Shown piece after piece: positions 7,371-16,789 of a DNA stretch of 64,000 bases (positions within the stretch are counted from its first letter, which is position 1; each line of letters starts with the position of its first letter). The stretch comes from Ereboglobus sp. PH5-10 (GTDB lineage: Bacteria; Verrucomicrobiota; Verrucomicrobiia; Opitutales; Opitutaceae): the NCBI RefSeq assembly GCF_029504735.1, contig NZ_JAQFIP010000010.1, positions 85,940 through 149,939 on the forward strand, in the 5' to 3' direction. Both the position numbers and the translations under genes were made by a program. The notes under the pieces were generated by a model that worked only from the letters and a program-made list of their open reading frames with translations, searched no databases and had not been told where the DNA came from.

Positions 7371-10052
7371 ATGATTCAGGCCATGCGTATTCGAATTACC
7401 CTTTTCATCATCGCTTTGGTTGCGCTCGTTTCCGGCGAGTTTGGCTTGCAATCCGCAGTCAACGCCCAGGTTGCCTGGCCCGAAGTCACTCGCGAGGCGA
7501 AGCCTTGGACGCGTTGGTGGTGGCTTGGCAATGCGGTTGACGAGCAAAACCTCTCGCGAGAACTCAAGCTCTTCGCCGAGGCGGGACTCGGGGGTGTGGA
7601 GATCACGCCGATTTACGGCGCGAAGGGCTATGAGGAGCGTTTCATTCCGTTTCTCTCGGAGCGTTACATCGAGGTGCTCGGCCACACAATCAACGAGGCA
7701 AACAAACTCGGACTTTCGGTTGACATGGCCACGGGCACGGGCTGGCCGTTCGGCGGTTCGCAGGTGCGCGACGAGGACGCCGAACTTAAAATCGCGTTTG
7801 ATGCCGAGCGGAAGTTTGCGCCCGTTCCCACAAATTTTCGCGTGAAGCGCGCCGCGCCGGGAGGCGAGGGCTTGGTGCTCAACCCTTACTCGGCCGATGC
7901 GCTCGCGCGCTATCTCGCGCCGATTTCGGACGCGCTGGCGAAGCTGCCCGAGGGCGCGCGCGTGCACGGGCAGCTTCATGATTCATTTCAATACAAGGCA
8001 AACTGGGCGAATGAGCTTCCTGCGGCGTTTGAAAAAATGCACGGCTACAAACTTGCCGATCATTCCGCGCTTCTCTCCACGCGCGGCGCCGACATTTCCG
8101 CGCTTTCGCCCGGGGACGCCGACAAGCTCGCGCGCATTAAATCCGATTACCGCGAAACGCTTGCCTCGTTGCACATGGACTTCGTTCGCGAGTGGGTGAA
8201 GTGGACGCATGGCGTCGGCGGAATCGCGCGCGAGCAGGCCCACGGCGCGCCGGCCAACCTGATCGACCTTTACGCGCTCGCCGATATTCCCGAAACGGAA
8301 ATCTACGGTTCGTCGGTGTTTCCCATCCCCTATTATCGCAATTCCGACGCGACCGGACGCCGTGAGTCGCCGCACCCGCTTGTCAACCGCTTCGCGTCAT
8401 CCGCGGCGCACCTTGCCGGGAAGAATCTCGTCTCCGCGGAAACCTTCACCTGGACTCGAGAGCATTTTCACGGGTCGCCCGCGGCGCTGAAACCCGAGCT
8501 CGATCAGCTTTTTCTCACAGGCGTGAACCATGTTTTTTATCACGGCTCGGCTTACAGCCCCGTGGACGTGCCGTGGCCGGGCTGGCTCTTCTACGCCTCG
8601 ACGCAATACAATCCGCGCAATCCGCTCTGGCCCGCGTTCACCGCGTTCAACACTTACATCACCCGCGTGCAATCCTTCCTGCAAATGGGGCGGCATGATA
8701 ACGACATGCTCATCTACTGGCCCGTTCACGACCTCTGGCACCGCGCCGCCGGCTGGAATCGCAACTTCGGCGTGCACGGCAGGGGCTGGATGCTCGATTC
8801 GCCGACCGAGGAAATCGCGCGCGTCCTCGTTGCGCAGGGGCGCCAGTTCGATTTTGTATCCGACGATCAACTACAAAAAGCGGTGGCCGACAAAACACGC
8901 CGCGCCTTGGTCACCGAAAGCGGGGCGACCTACAAGCAACTTGTCGTTCCGCCGGTCACGCACATGCCCGTGGAAACCTTTGCCGCCATCATACGGCTCG
9001 TCGAAGCCGGCGCGCAGGTGACCTTCATGAAGGACATCCCTCGCGATGTTCCCGGTTTTGCCCGCGTTGAGGAGCGTCGCGCCAGGCTTCGCCAGATGCA
9101 ATTTGGGTTTCCCGCCTCGTTCAATCCCCGCGCGCCGCTCACCCCCGTGCGCACCATGCGCGGCACCTTTCACGTCATGTCAATGGAGGCGCTCGAGAAA
9201 ATGCCCGCGCCGTTTGCAAACCAGGGACTCGGCATGGTGCGTCGCAAATATGACGAAGGCGAAATCTACTTCCTCACCAACCTCACAGGAAAAGCGTTTG
9301 ACGGCATGGTCACGCTGAAGCTCGGACGGCTTCCCTCGCCAGCCGAGGCCGAAAATGAAGTCGCCACAATTCACGATCCGCGCACGGGCACCATCGGCAT
9401 GGCCGATCTTCATCGTGTTTCCGGAAAAATTCCGCGCACGGAAATACGCCTTCAGCTCGCGCCCGGCGAAAGCCTCGTCGTCAAGGTTGCCCGCGACGGC
9501 GCGCGCACCCGCCTCTGGAAATACGCCAAGCCCGCGGGAATTCCCGTGACGATTTCTGACGATCGCGAATGGCGCGTCACGTTCACGGAGGGAGCGCCCG
9601 CGATTCCGCCTGCCCATGTCACTCGCGAACTCAAGTCGTGGACGGAGCAGGGCGGGGAGGCCGGGCGCTACGCGGGCACGGCGCGCTACGAAACGACATT
9701 CACGCTGCCCGGGGGCGCGAAATATGACGACTGGCGGCTCGACCTCGGTGATGTGCGCGAGGTGGCGCGCGTTTTTGTCAACGGCAATGAAGTCGATTAT
9801 CTTTGGTGCCTGCCGTTTCGCACACGCGTGGGCAAACATTTGAAGCCCGGTGAAAACACGCTCGCAATCGAGGTCACAAATCTCGCGGCAAACCGCATCC
9901 GCGACATGGATGTGCGCGGCGAACAATGGAAAAATTTCCATGAAATCAATTTTGTGAACGTCCACTACAAGCCGCTCGACGCCTCGAAGTGGCCGCTGCA
10001 ACCCTCCGGCCTTCTCGGCCCCGTGACGCTCACTCCTTTGAAATTGGAGTGA
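7371..10052 (+). CDS. GH106-type glycoside hydrolase (alpha-L-rhamnosidase-like)
   Basis: An 893-residue secreted enzyme. The N-terminus has a hydrophobic signal (about residues 8-33), followed by PWTRWWWLGNAVDEQN with the Trp-rich block at 49-51 and AEAGLGGVEITPIYG, both typical of GH106 (PF17132) alpha-L-rhamnosidases. The C-terminal ~150 residues form a jelly-roll of the type that closes these enzymes (GTARYETTFTLPGG, FVNGNEVDYLW, LKPGENTLAIEVTNLAANR). ATG 7371 is preferred because GGTGGA lies 9 bp upstream; the ATG at 7383 would give a shorter signal. It follows the sulfatase, so the pair may act on one sulfated polysaccharide. The rhamnose specificity is inferred from the family. Confidence 0.85.
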   Translation: MIQAMRIRITLFIIALVALVSGEFGLQSAVNAQVAWPEVTREAKPWTRWWWLGNAVDEQNLSRELKLFAEAGLGGVEITPIYGAKGYEERFIPFLSERYIEVLGHTINEANKLGLSVDMATGTGWPFGGSQVRDEDAELKIAFDAERKFAPVPTNFRVKRAAPGGEGLVLNPYSADALARYLAPISDALAKLPEGARVHGQLHDSFQYKANWANELPAAFEKMHGYKLADHSALLSTRGADISALSPGDADKLARIKSDYRETLASLHMDFVREWVKWTHGVGGIAREQAHGAPANLIDLYALADIPETEIYGSSVFPIPYYRNSDATGRRESPHPLVNRFASSAAHLAGKNLVSAETFTWTREHFHGSPAALKPELDQLFLTGVNHVFYHGSAYSPVDVPWPGWLFYASTQYNPRNPLWPAFTAFNTYITRVQSFLQMGRHDNDMLIYWPVHDLWHRAAGWNRNFGVHGRGWMLDSPTEEIARVLVAQGRQFDFVSDDQLQKAVADKTRRALVTESGATYKQLVVPPVTHMPVETFAAIIRLVEAGAQVTFMKDIPRDVPGFARVEERRARLRQMQFGFPASFNPRAPLTPVRTMRGTFHVMSMEALEKMPAPFANQGLGMVRRKYDEGEIYFLTNLTGKAFDGMVTLKLGRLPSPAEAENEVATIHDPRTGTIGMADLHRVSGKIPRTEIRLQLAPGESLVVKVARDGARTRLWKYAKPAGIPVTISDDREWRVTFTEGAPAIPPAHVTRELKSWTEQGGEAGRYAGTARYETTFTLPGGAKYDDWRLDLGDVREVARVFVNGNEVDYLWCLPFRTRVGKHLKPGENTLAIEVTNLAANRIRDMDVRGEQWKNFHEINFVNVHYKPLDASKWPLQPSGLLGPVTLTPLKLE

Positions 10053-10207
10053 TGCGGCGACGCCGCGCGTCATGCCGCGTTTCAAGGCACGGGAGCGGAC
10101 GGGGAGAGTTCCAATGCGCCGAACAAGGCCGCGCCGCCCGTTTGCTGAATTGGATAACAAGTGCGGGCGGCTCGCGCTTCGGGCGCACGGGGCAGGGGAG
10201 TCGCGGC

Positions 10208-10648
10208 TTATCTTGCGCGCGGAACGATTACCACAGGGCAGGCTGCCTTGCGCAGGACGGTTTGCGTGGTGCTGCCGATGAGCAGGTCGTAGAAGGCAGT
10301 GTGGCCGTGCGAGCCCATCACAATATAATCGGCATTATGTGTCTGGGCTTCCGCGAGGATCCCGGTTTGGGCGGGCCCGCTGATTTGCACGGTTTGCACG
10401 TGTTGCAGGCCGCGGGATCTTAGCTCCTCGCTGATTTCGGCGAGGCGGCGCGTGGCGTGTTTTTCGCTGGAGGCGATGGTTTCCTGGAAGTTTTCCATCG
10501 TCAGGCCATAGTCGCTCGTGATGATCAGTGGTTGCACGACATGGAGCAAAACAATGCGCGCGTTCATGGTGGAGGCGAGGGTGGTCGCCGCTTCGATAAC
10601 CCCTTTTGTGGCTTTCGAGAAGTCGATTGGAACGAGTATCGTTTTCAT
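10208..10648 (-). CDS. universal stress protein, UspA family
   Basis: A 146-residue cytoplasmic Usp-fold protein. The start used is MKTILVPIDFS at 10648; an upstream ATG at 10726 would add 26 residues that do not fit the family. The ATP-binding signature is visible near the C-terminus: VMGSHGHTAFYDLLIGSTTQTVLRK-type spacing, matching G-2x-G-9x-G-S/T, then CPVVIVP. It is therefore likely the nucleotide-binding subtype. It is convergent with the GH106 gene and divergent from the secreted paralogue pair. Nothing in the context shows which stress induces it. Confidence 0.93.
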   Translation of the reverse strand: MKTILVPIDFSKATKGVIEAATTLASTMNARIVLLHVVQPLIITSDYGLTMENFQETIASSEKHATRRLAEISEELRSRGLQHVQTVQISGPAQTGILAEAQTHNADYIVMGSHGHTAFYDLLIGSTTQTVLRKAACPVVIVPRAR

Positions 10649-10951
10649 GGCGATTTCAGGATACGCGGAATTTGTGTTTTGGCCATGACGAAATAGTGTT
10701 TGCGGAGCAAAAAAATGAAAAAACACGGCTGTTTTGGGCGCGCGTTTTGTTGCGCGTTATTCGGCGTTCACTTTCTGCCTGCGCAACGGTTTGCGCCCTT
10801 GGCGCGGGGCGCGTGTGTGTTGGCTCTGCATCATGCGGCGTCTTCATGGCGCGGCAGGGGCGTGCTTGTCGTCCAAATATTTTGAGGCCAGTAAAATGAC
10901 ATGGACATTGTCCGTGTTTTTGAGCAAAACGCAGACCTGTTCCTCAATGAT
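10649..10951. other. divergent promoter region
   Basis: About 300 bp between the UspA gene (minus) and the first secreted paralogue (plus). It must hold both promoters. No convincing small gene, RNA or operator was seen. Confidence 0.5.
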
Positions 10952-12787
10952 ATGAATTCCTCATACACTCTCGGCAGTTGTGCTAGGTTTATCTCAGGAG
11001 TGGCTCTCCTTTTTGGCCTCGCTTATTTTTCACCTGCCGTTGCCCAGACCAGGCTCGGCATCAAGGCCGCGCCCGACGACCCGAATGGCGAAATCGTTGA
11101 GCTGCCGCGCTACACCGTCACTGATTCACGCATCCTTCCGCCACCCGAATCTTGGCGCCACGCCACGTTACCCGGCTACGAAATCCTCTCCAATGCCCGC
11201 GATTTTACCACGCAAAATTTCCTGAAGGATTTTCAGCAACTCCAAGCCGCCATCGGAATTGTGTGGCCGACGTTGGTAGACAGCAGGGCCAACACTCCCA
11301 CGCTGATAATCCTTTGCGCGCGTGGAAATTCCTTTCAGCAATTCGTTCCGGAGGATGCTGATCCCAGCGTTTTTATTACACGCACCAGCTTGTTTGTTGA
11401 GGACAAGGAGCGCGGAGCCATCGTAATCGATTTCACAATGCAGGAAGTGTTTGAAGACCAAATACTTGAAGATAGTGAGGGGCAGAAAATTTCCGCAATG
11501 AGCGATCCTTATGGTGAGTTTTACCGCCAATACTCACGGTTTCTTATGCGCCATGCAAACGGCGGCGTGCCTCTTCCTGAATGGCTGGAGGAGGGATTAT
11601 CCCGTCTTTTCACCACGCTCGACTTTCGCAAAAAATGGATCGAGTTCGGAAAAGTGGAGCACGGCTTTAGCCAAACAGCGGTATCCAACCTCGAGTCGGA
11701 TGGTTCAAAAGAGATCAGGGATATCGATGAATCTAGCAGTTGGTGGGATTCCGCTCCGCAGTCGCCAGATTCAAATATTGGCGGCATGCCTGAAGGTGGT
11801 CGAATCACAACCAAGAGCAGGAGGGAGCGGCACGGTGCCATCTTTTCATTCGACAAAATGTTCGATTACGAAAAAGGAAAATCGACAACATTCAATCACA
11901 GTCGCTGGAGCAATCAGTGTTTCGCTTTCGTTCACATGTGCATTTACGGGTTGCAGAAAAAATACCAAAAACAATTTATCAAGTTTGCGCTTCGCGCGTG
12001 CAAGGGGCCGGTGAACGAAAATGATTTCAAGGAATGCTTCAACCGCAGCTATGAGCAGATGGCCACCATGATGAGCATGCATGTGGACACGCTCGCGCAA
12101 GAGTCGGTGCTTTTCAAGGTCAAGCGCGGACAGGAAGGACTGCCTGATCCCATGCCGGTCGAATTGCGCGAAGCCACGCAGGCGGAAATTGGGCGCATCA
12201 AGGGCGAGGCGCTCCGGCTTGCCGGCCATGTGGACGCCTCGCGCGAGGCGTTCATCGTTCCCTATCTGCGCAAAGAGCGCGATGCCGGGCTGCTAGCCTC
12301 GCTTGGTTTGCTCGAAGTGATTGAGCAACGCGACGCGCGCGCGCGCAAATTCCTCGAGGCCGCGGCCAAGGAAGACGTCGTGCGTCCGCGGGCCTATGTT
12401 GAGCTTGCGCGCCTGCGGTTGAACGAGGCGCTTGCCGCCCCGGCGGGATCCAACGGCAGGCTCAGCGCGGCGCAAACCGCCAATGTGCTCGAGCCGCTTT
12501 TCACGGCGCGCACACAACCGCCGCCGATGGAGGATGTGTATTCGCTCATTGGATACACGTGGATGTGCAGTGAAGTGCCGCCCAAGGAGACCCACCTCGA
12601 GGTGTTGCTCGAGGGGGCGTTGATATTCCCCGGGAGCGCGCGCGTCATGCGGTATGCCGCCACACTCTACGCGCTCCACGGCGGCAACAAGACTTTGGCA
12701 AGATCGCTTGTCGACATGGGTGTCAGGATTTCACCCGACCAAGAAACGCGTGAAAGCTTCGAGTCGCTTCGCGGCAGGCTGGATTAG
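10952..12787 (+). CDS. secreted protein of unknown function, tandem paralogue A
   Basis: A 611-residue exported protein. The start at 10952 gives a good Sec signal ending SPAVAQ at about residue 32; an in-frame ATG at 10901 would bury it. After the signal comes EIVELPRYTVTDSRILPPPE, a preamble I associate with Verrucomicrobia secreted proteins. The middle (FYRQYSRFLMRHANGGVPLPEWLEEGLSRLF) resembles DUF1570-type gluzincin-like proteins, but Gln and Arg sit where an HExxH motif would be expected, so peptidase activity is doubtful. The C-terminal third is helical and TPR-like. Its last ~600 bp are nearly identical to the next gene. Function is unknown. Confidence 0.75.
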   Translation: MNSSYTLGSCARFISGVALLFGLAYFSPAVAQTRLGIKAAPDDPNGEIVELPRYTVTDSRILPPPESWRHATLPGYEILSNARDFTTQNFLKDFQQLQAAIGIVWPTLVDSRANTPTLIILCARGNSFQQFVPEDADPSVFITRTSLFVEDKERGAIVIDFTMQEVFEDQILEDSEGQKISAMSDPYGEFYRQYSRFLMRHANGGVPLPEWLEEGLSRLFTTLDFRKKWIEFGKVEHGFSQTAVSNLESDGSKEIRDIDESSSWWDSAPQSPDSNIGGMPEGGRITTKSRRERHGAIFSFDKMFDYEKGKSTTFNHSRWSNQCFAFVHMCIYGLQKKYQKQFIKFALRACKGPVNENDFKECFNRSYEQMATMMSMHVDTLAQESVLFKVKRGQEGLPDPMPVELREATQAEIGRIKGEALRLAGHVDASREAFIVPYLRKERDAGLLASLGLLEVIEQRDARARKFLEAAAKEDVVRPRAYVELARLRLNEALAAPAGSNGRLSAAQTANVLEPLFTARTQPPPMEDVYSLIGYTWMCSEVPPKETHLEVLLEGALIFPGSARVMRYAATLYALHGGNKTLARSLVDMGVRISPDQETRESFESLRGRLD

Positions 12788-12871
12788 ACTCGGCGGCGGT
12801 GGGGCAAATTTCAAAAGATGCGCCACCTTTTTTCATTATCAGGTTTGCTCTAAAGATTCCTTCTCCATTCA

Positions 12872-14716
12872 ATGGATCCTCTCTGCATCAAATCCATTCA
12901 CGGTATCGGATTTATCCTTGGTCTGGCCTTGGTTCTCAGCTTGGCCGTGCATACGAATGCCAGTGCGCAAAGGCATCTCAACATCAAGGCCGCGCCCGAC
13001 GACGAAATTGTCGAGCTGCCCCGCTACGTTGTTACCGACGAGCGTATTCTTCCACCACCCGAATCTTGGCGCCATGCCAAGTTGCCCGGCTATGAAATTC
13101 TCTCCAACGCATCCACCCGTGCCACACGCAGGTTTCTGGAGGATTTCCAGCAGCTTCAGCAAGCTCTTCATATAGTCTGGCCAACGCTAATAGACCGTAA
13201 AATCAATGTGCCTACCCTCATTGTCGTCTGCGGACGGGGCAATTCATTCAGGCCTTTTGTCGAAAAGGCGCGCGAGGACGGCATTTTCATCACACCGATG
13301 AGTCTTTTCGTCGAGGACAAGGAGCGCGGTGCCATCGTCATAGACTTTTTTTTCCAGGAAATGGGCGACTTTGGAGTGCTCACCTCAATCAACGATCCTT
13401 CAGATTCGGGGATGATCGATGCTTCAACTGAAGGAGCCTTTGCGGAAGCATCAATCAGCGGCGGCTCCAGTGCGTCCTTTGCTTCAGCCATTGATCCCTA
13501 TCAGGAGTTTTACCGCCAGTATGCGCGATTCCTCATGCGTCGCGCCAATGACAACAAGCCGCTTCCCCCGTGGCTTGAGGAGGGACTCACCCGGCTTTTC
13601 GCAACACTTGATGTGAGGAAAAAAAACATTGAGTTCGGACGAGTTGAATACTTTGGCGGAGGGCGGATGGTCGGAATGGGTTCAATGGTGGGGGATAGCG
13701 CGGCGGAGAAGGCGGCATTTAACCCCATTTTTGTTGCATTCGGACACCTCGATTCCCTCGACAAAATCATCGACTATGTTCCGGGGAGCGAGTTGCCGCG
13801 CCCTTCAAATTGGGCCAATGCATGTTTCGCCTTCGTTCACATGTGCCTTTATGGGTATCAAAAAAAATATCAAAAGGGCTTTCTCTCTTTTTCCCGGCGT
13901 GCGATGACCGGCCCTGTGACGGAGGCCGATTTTAAGGAATGCTTTGGCCGCACACACAAACAAATGACCATGCTGTTGCGTGGGTATGTTGAGGCTTCCG
14001 ACCATGGTTCCATTCTATTCAAGGCGAAGAAGGGCACGGATGGATTGGGTGACCTGCCGCCTATTGAAATTCGCGAGGCGACCCAGGCCGAGATCGGACG
14101 CATCAAGGGCGAGGCGCTTCGTTTGGCCAACAACATGGACGCCTCGCGCGAGGCGTTCATCATTCCCTACCTGCGCCAGGAGCGCGACGCAGGGCTGCTT
14201 GCCTCGCTTGGTTTGCTCGAAGCGCTTGAGCAACGCGGCGCGCGCGCGCGCAAATTCCTCGAGGCCGCGGCCAAGGAAAACGTCGTGCGTCCGCGGGCCT
14301 ATGTTGAGCTGGCGCGCCTGCGGTTGAACGAGGCGCTTGCCGCCCCGGCGGGATCTAACGGCAGGCTCAGCGCGGCGCAAACCGCCAATGTGCTCGAGCC
14401 GCTTTTCACGGCGCGCACACAACCGCCGCCAATGGAGGATGTGTATTCGCTCATTGGATACACGTGGATGTGCAGCGACGCGACGCCCAAGGAGTCCCAT
14501 CTCGAGGTGTTGCTCGAGGGCGCGTTAATATTCCCCGGGAGCGCGCGTATCATGCATCATGCCGCCACACTCTACGCGCTTCACGGCAGCAACAAGACTC
14601 TGGCGAAGTCACTTGTCGACATGGGCGTCAGGATATCGCCAGACCAGGAAACGCGTGAAAGCTTCGAGTCACTTCGCAGCAGGTTGGAGCAGGAGCATGT
14701 TCAGGCTGCAAATTGA
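12872..14716 (+). CDS. secreted protein of unknown function, tandem paralogue B
   Basis: A 614-residue paralogue of the preceding gene, 84 bp downstream. A Sec signal runs to about residue 33 (VHTNASAQ). The same layout follows: EIVELPRYVVTDERILPPPE, a peptidase-like block FYRQYARFLMRRANDNKPLPPWLEEGLTRLFA without HExxH, and a helical C-terminal region. The N-terminal halves have diverged and carry different inserts (this copy has a Ser/Ala-rich insert near 170-210), whereas the C-terminal ~200 residues are almost the same, pointing to recent duplication or gene conversion. A role at the cell surface is possible but unproven. Confidence 0.75.
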   Translation: MDPLCIKSIHGIGFILGLALVLSLAVHTNASAQRHLNIKAAPDDEIVELPRYVVTDERILPPPESWRHAKLPGYEILSNASTRATRRFLEDFQQLQQALHIVWPTLIDRKINVPTLIVVCGRGNSFRPFVEKAREDGIFITPMSLFVEDKERGAIVIDFFFQEMGDFGVLTSINDPSDSGMIDASTEGAFAEASISGGSSASFASAIDPYQEFYRQYARFLMRRANDNKPLPPWLEEGLTRLFATLDVRKKNIEFGRVEYFGGGRMVGMGSMVGDSAAEKAAFNPIFVAFGHLDSLDKIIDYVPGSELPRPSNWANACFAFVHMCLYGYQKKYQKGFLSFSRRAMTGPVTEADFKECFGRTHKQMTMLLRGYVEASDHGSILFKAKKGTDGLGDLPPIEIREATQAEIGRIKGEALRLANNMDASREAFIIPYLRQERDAGLLASLGLLEALEQRGARARKFLEAAAKENVVRPRAYVELARLRLNEALAAPAGSNGRLSAAQTANVLEPLFTARTQPPPMEDVYSLIGYTWMCSDATPKESHLEVLLEGALIFPGSARIMHHAATLYALHGSNKTLAKSLVDMGVRISPDQETRESFESLRSRLEQEHVQAAN

Positions 14717-14795
14717 TGAGGCATTTCTCCGCTTGTCTGATTCCGCGGAAGCGGCAACATGCTGTGTTTTCACACCTCATCCCCCTTAATCACAC

Positions 14796-15710
14796 ATGAA
14801 TAAAATCATTCCGGCACTCCTGTTGTTTTTCGCTTCACATGTCGCGCTGGCGGACAATCTGTATGTTGCGTCGTTTAACATTCGCACCGACGCCGCCTCC
14901 GATTATAAAAAATTCGACGGCTGGTCGCAGCGTGTCCCCGTCATCTCCAGCCTCATCCGTTTTCACGATTTTGATTTTGTCGGCACGCAGGAGGTGAAAC
15001 CCAACCAGCTTGCGGACATGCTTAATCTCATGCCGGAATACGCCTACATCGGCGTTGGCCGCGACGACGGCACGGACAAGGGTGAGCACTGCGCCCTATT
15101 TTATAAAAAGGACAAATACACGCTGCTCGAGCAGGACTCATTCTGGCTTTCCGAAACCCCCGACATTCCCGGAAGCAAGGGCTGGGACGCCCGATACGCG
15201 CGCATCTGCACTTGGGGAAAATTCCAAGCCAAGACCGGCGCGAAGCAAACCGTGTATATATTTAACCTGCACATGGATCACAGGGGCGTGCAGGCGCGAG
15301 AGGAGAGCGCAAAGCTCGTGCTCAAAATGATGAAGTCGATCGCCGGCAAATCGCCCGCCCTCATCATGGGTGACTTCAATGTGACGCAAAAAAGCGCCCC
15401 CTACGCCGTTCTCGCAAAGTCGAATTACGTGACCGATTGTTTCGACGCCGCGCCGATTAAGCACCTCCCCAACGGCACCTTCAACGGTTTCAACGTAAAC
15501 CGTCGCACCGACGAACGCATCGATCATATTTTTGTGACAAAACAATTCGCCGTTGAGCGTTACGCGATTCTAGGTGAATGTTATTGGATTCCGGTTCCCA
15601 AGGAGTTGATGAAGGAGGGCGACACCGAAAAATCGCTTGCGAAAAAAGGCCTGCCCAAGCTTCCGTCCGATCACTTCCCGGTCGCGGTCAAATTGCGCTT
15701 GGCCGAGTGA
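14796..15710 (+). CDS. secreted endonuclease/exonuclease/phosphatase family protein (1)
   Basis: A 304-residue EEP-fold hydrolase with a short Sec signal (cleavage near ALADN, residue 20). Catalytic blocks of the DNase I-like fold are visible: SFNIRTDAAS near 27, FVGTQEVKPNQ with the metal Glu, LHMDHRGVQARE, IMGDFNVTQ with Asp/Asn, and the closing LPSDHFPVAVKL with the general-base Asp-His. The substrate could be nucleic acid or a phosphoester; in secreted Verrucomicrobia and Bacteroidetes homologues it is usually not known. It is followed 115 bp later by a second gene of the same fold. Confidence 0.85.
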   Translation: MNKIIPALLLFFASHVALADNLYVASFNIRTDAASDYKKFDGWSQRVPVISSLIRFHDFDFVGTQEVKPNQLADMLNLMPEYAYIGVGRDDGTDKGEHCALFYKKDKYTLLEQDSFWLSETPDIPGSKGWDARYARICTWGKFQAKTGAKQTVYIFNLHMDHRGVQAREESAKLVLKMMKSIAGKSPALIMGDFNVTQKSAPYAVLAKSNYVTDCFDAAPIKHLPNGTFNGFNVNRRTDERIDHIFVTKQFAVERYAILGECYWIPVPKELMKEGDTEKSLAKKGLPKLPSDHFPVAVKLRLAE

Positions 15711-15825
15711 CCTTTCAACGCGCTTGGCGCTGTCGGGCGCCGGCGCGTTTTGATCAGTTCCTTCGCTTTCACACACTGCGTATTTTGCACTGTTCAGCGG
15801 ACGCATGCGCGAGCAAACTACTCAC

Positions 15826-16680
15826 ATGCGCATCAATATTATTTTCCGAATTGGTTTAGTTCTCGCATTAGCAATCGGTGTTGCCAGCACGGCGCCGGCG
15901 GAGACACCGTTGCGCGTTGTCAGTTACAATATTCATGCCGGACGCGGTATGGACAAGCAGCTCGACTTGACGCGCATCGCCGGAGTTTTGCGGCGGCTCA
16001 ATGCCGACGCCATCCTGCTGCAGGAAGTGGATGTGCTAACGAAGCGTTCGGGCGGCGTCGACCAGGCGGCGGAATTGGGGAGGATGCTGGGGATGCATTC
16101 CTATTTCGCGAGGGCCATGAGTTATGGCGGCGGCGAATACGGAAACGCGGTTTTGTCGAAGCTGCCGTTTGCGCACACGTCCACGCTGTCGCTTGCGGGC
16201 GGGGTCGAGCCGCGCTCGGCGGGAATCGTGGAAATCGTGGTGCCCCGATCCGGCGCGAAGGATGCCTCGGCAGCGCACAATGGGCATCGGGTCATGTTGG
16301 TGAGCGTGCATCTGGATCACAAAAAAAAGGAAACGCAGATGGAGCATGCGAAACAGATTTCGGAGGAAGTGGAGCGTCTGATGGAGAAGAACTCATCGGC
16401 GGTGGCGATCTGGGGCGGCGATTTCAACGCGAGGGAAACCTCGCCGATTTGGGATGTGGTAAGAAAGCAACACAACTGGTTGATGCCTCAAAAACACGAA
16501 ACAGCGAAAGCAACATTCCCTTCTCACAATCCAAAATCGGAAATTGACTGGTTCTTATACCGGACGCGCGGAACAAAAACCCCGGCACCTGAGGTGCGGG
16601 AATACAAGGCAATCCCCGAGCCGGTGGCCTCTGATCATTGTCCCGTGGTGTTTGCCGTGGAGCTGCGCGCCGGACGGTAG
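15826..16680 (+). CDS. secreted endonuclease/exonuclease/phosphatase family protein (2)
   Basis: A 284-residue EEP-fold protein with a Sec signal ending near APAET (residues 1-25); the start at 15826 (MRINIIFRI) places the signal correctly, while an ATG at 15805 adds seven polar residues. Motifs in order: VSYNIHAGRGMD, ILLQEVDVLTKRSGG, VSVHLDHKKKETQ, IWGGDFNARETSP and SDHCPVVFAVEL, giving the full set of metal and catalytic residues. It is only distantly similar to the gene before it, so the pair is not a recent duplication. Substrate unknown. Confidence 0.85.
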   Translation: MRINIIFRIGLVLALAIGVASTAPAETPLRVVSYNIHAGRGMDKQLDLTRIAGVLRRLNADAILLQEVDVLTKRSGGVDQAAELGRMLGMHSYFARAMSYGGGEYGNAVLSKLPFAHTSTLSLAGGVEPRSAGIVEIVVPRSGAKDASAAHNGHRVMLVSVHLDHKKKETQMEHAKQISEEVERLMEKNSSAVAIWGGDFNARETSPIWDVVRKQHNWLMPQKHETAKATFPSHNPKSEIDWFLYRTRGTKTPAPEVREYKAIPEPVASDHCPVVFAVELRAGR

Positions 16681-16737
16681 GGCGAACCGTCCCCCGGTGA
16701 GCCGGGATCGGAATCAAACCCCTCATAACCCGCCTTG

Positions 16738-16775
16738 CTTCGACACAAGTCGATTTGCGTCGATTCATGTCGAAG
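16738..16775. repeat. 10-bp-period TCGA array, copy 1
   Basis: TCGA tetranucleotides start at 16740, 16750, 16760 and 16770, an exact 10-bp spacing, and CTTCGACA/TGTCGAAG form the outer arms. The array lies between convergent genes, 15 bp from the helicase stop. Related four-unit arrays are at 22658, 29503 and (degenerate) 40287. Confidence 0.8.
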
Positions 16776-16789
16776 GCTCGCGTGACGCC

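Noticed and set aside
10066..10100. Terminator between the GH106 gene and uspA
   Set aside because: GC-rich partial dyads are present, but there is no clean stem with a T-run on either strand.
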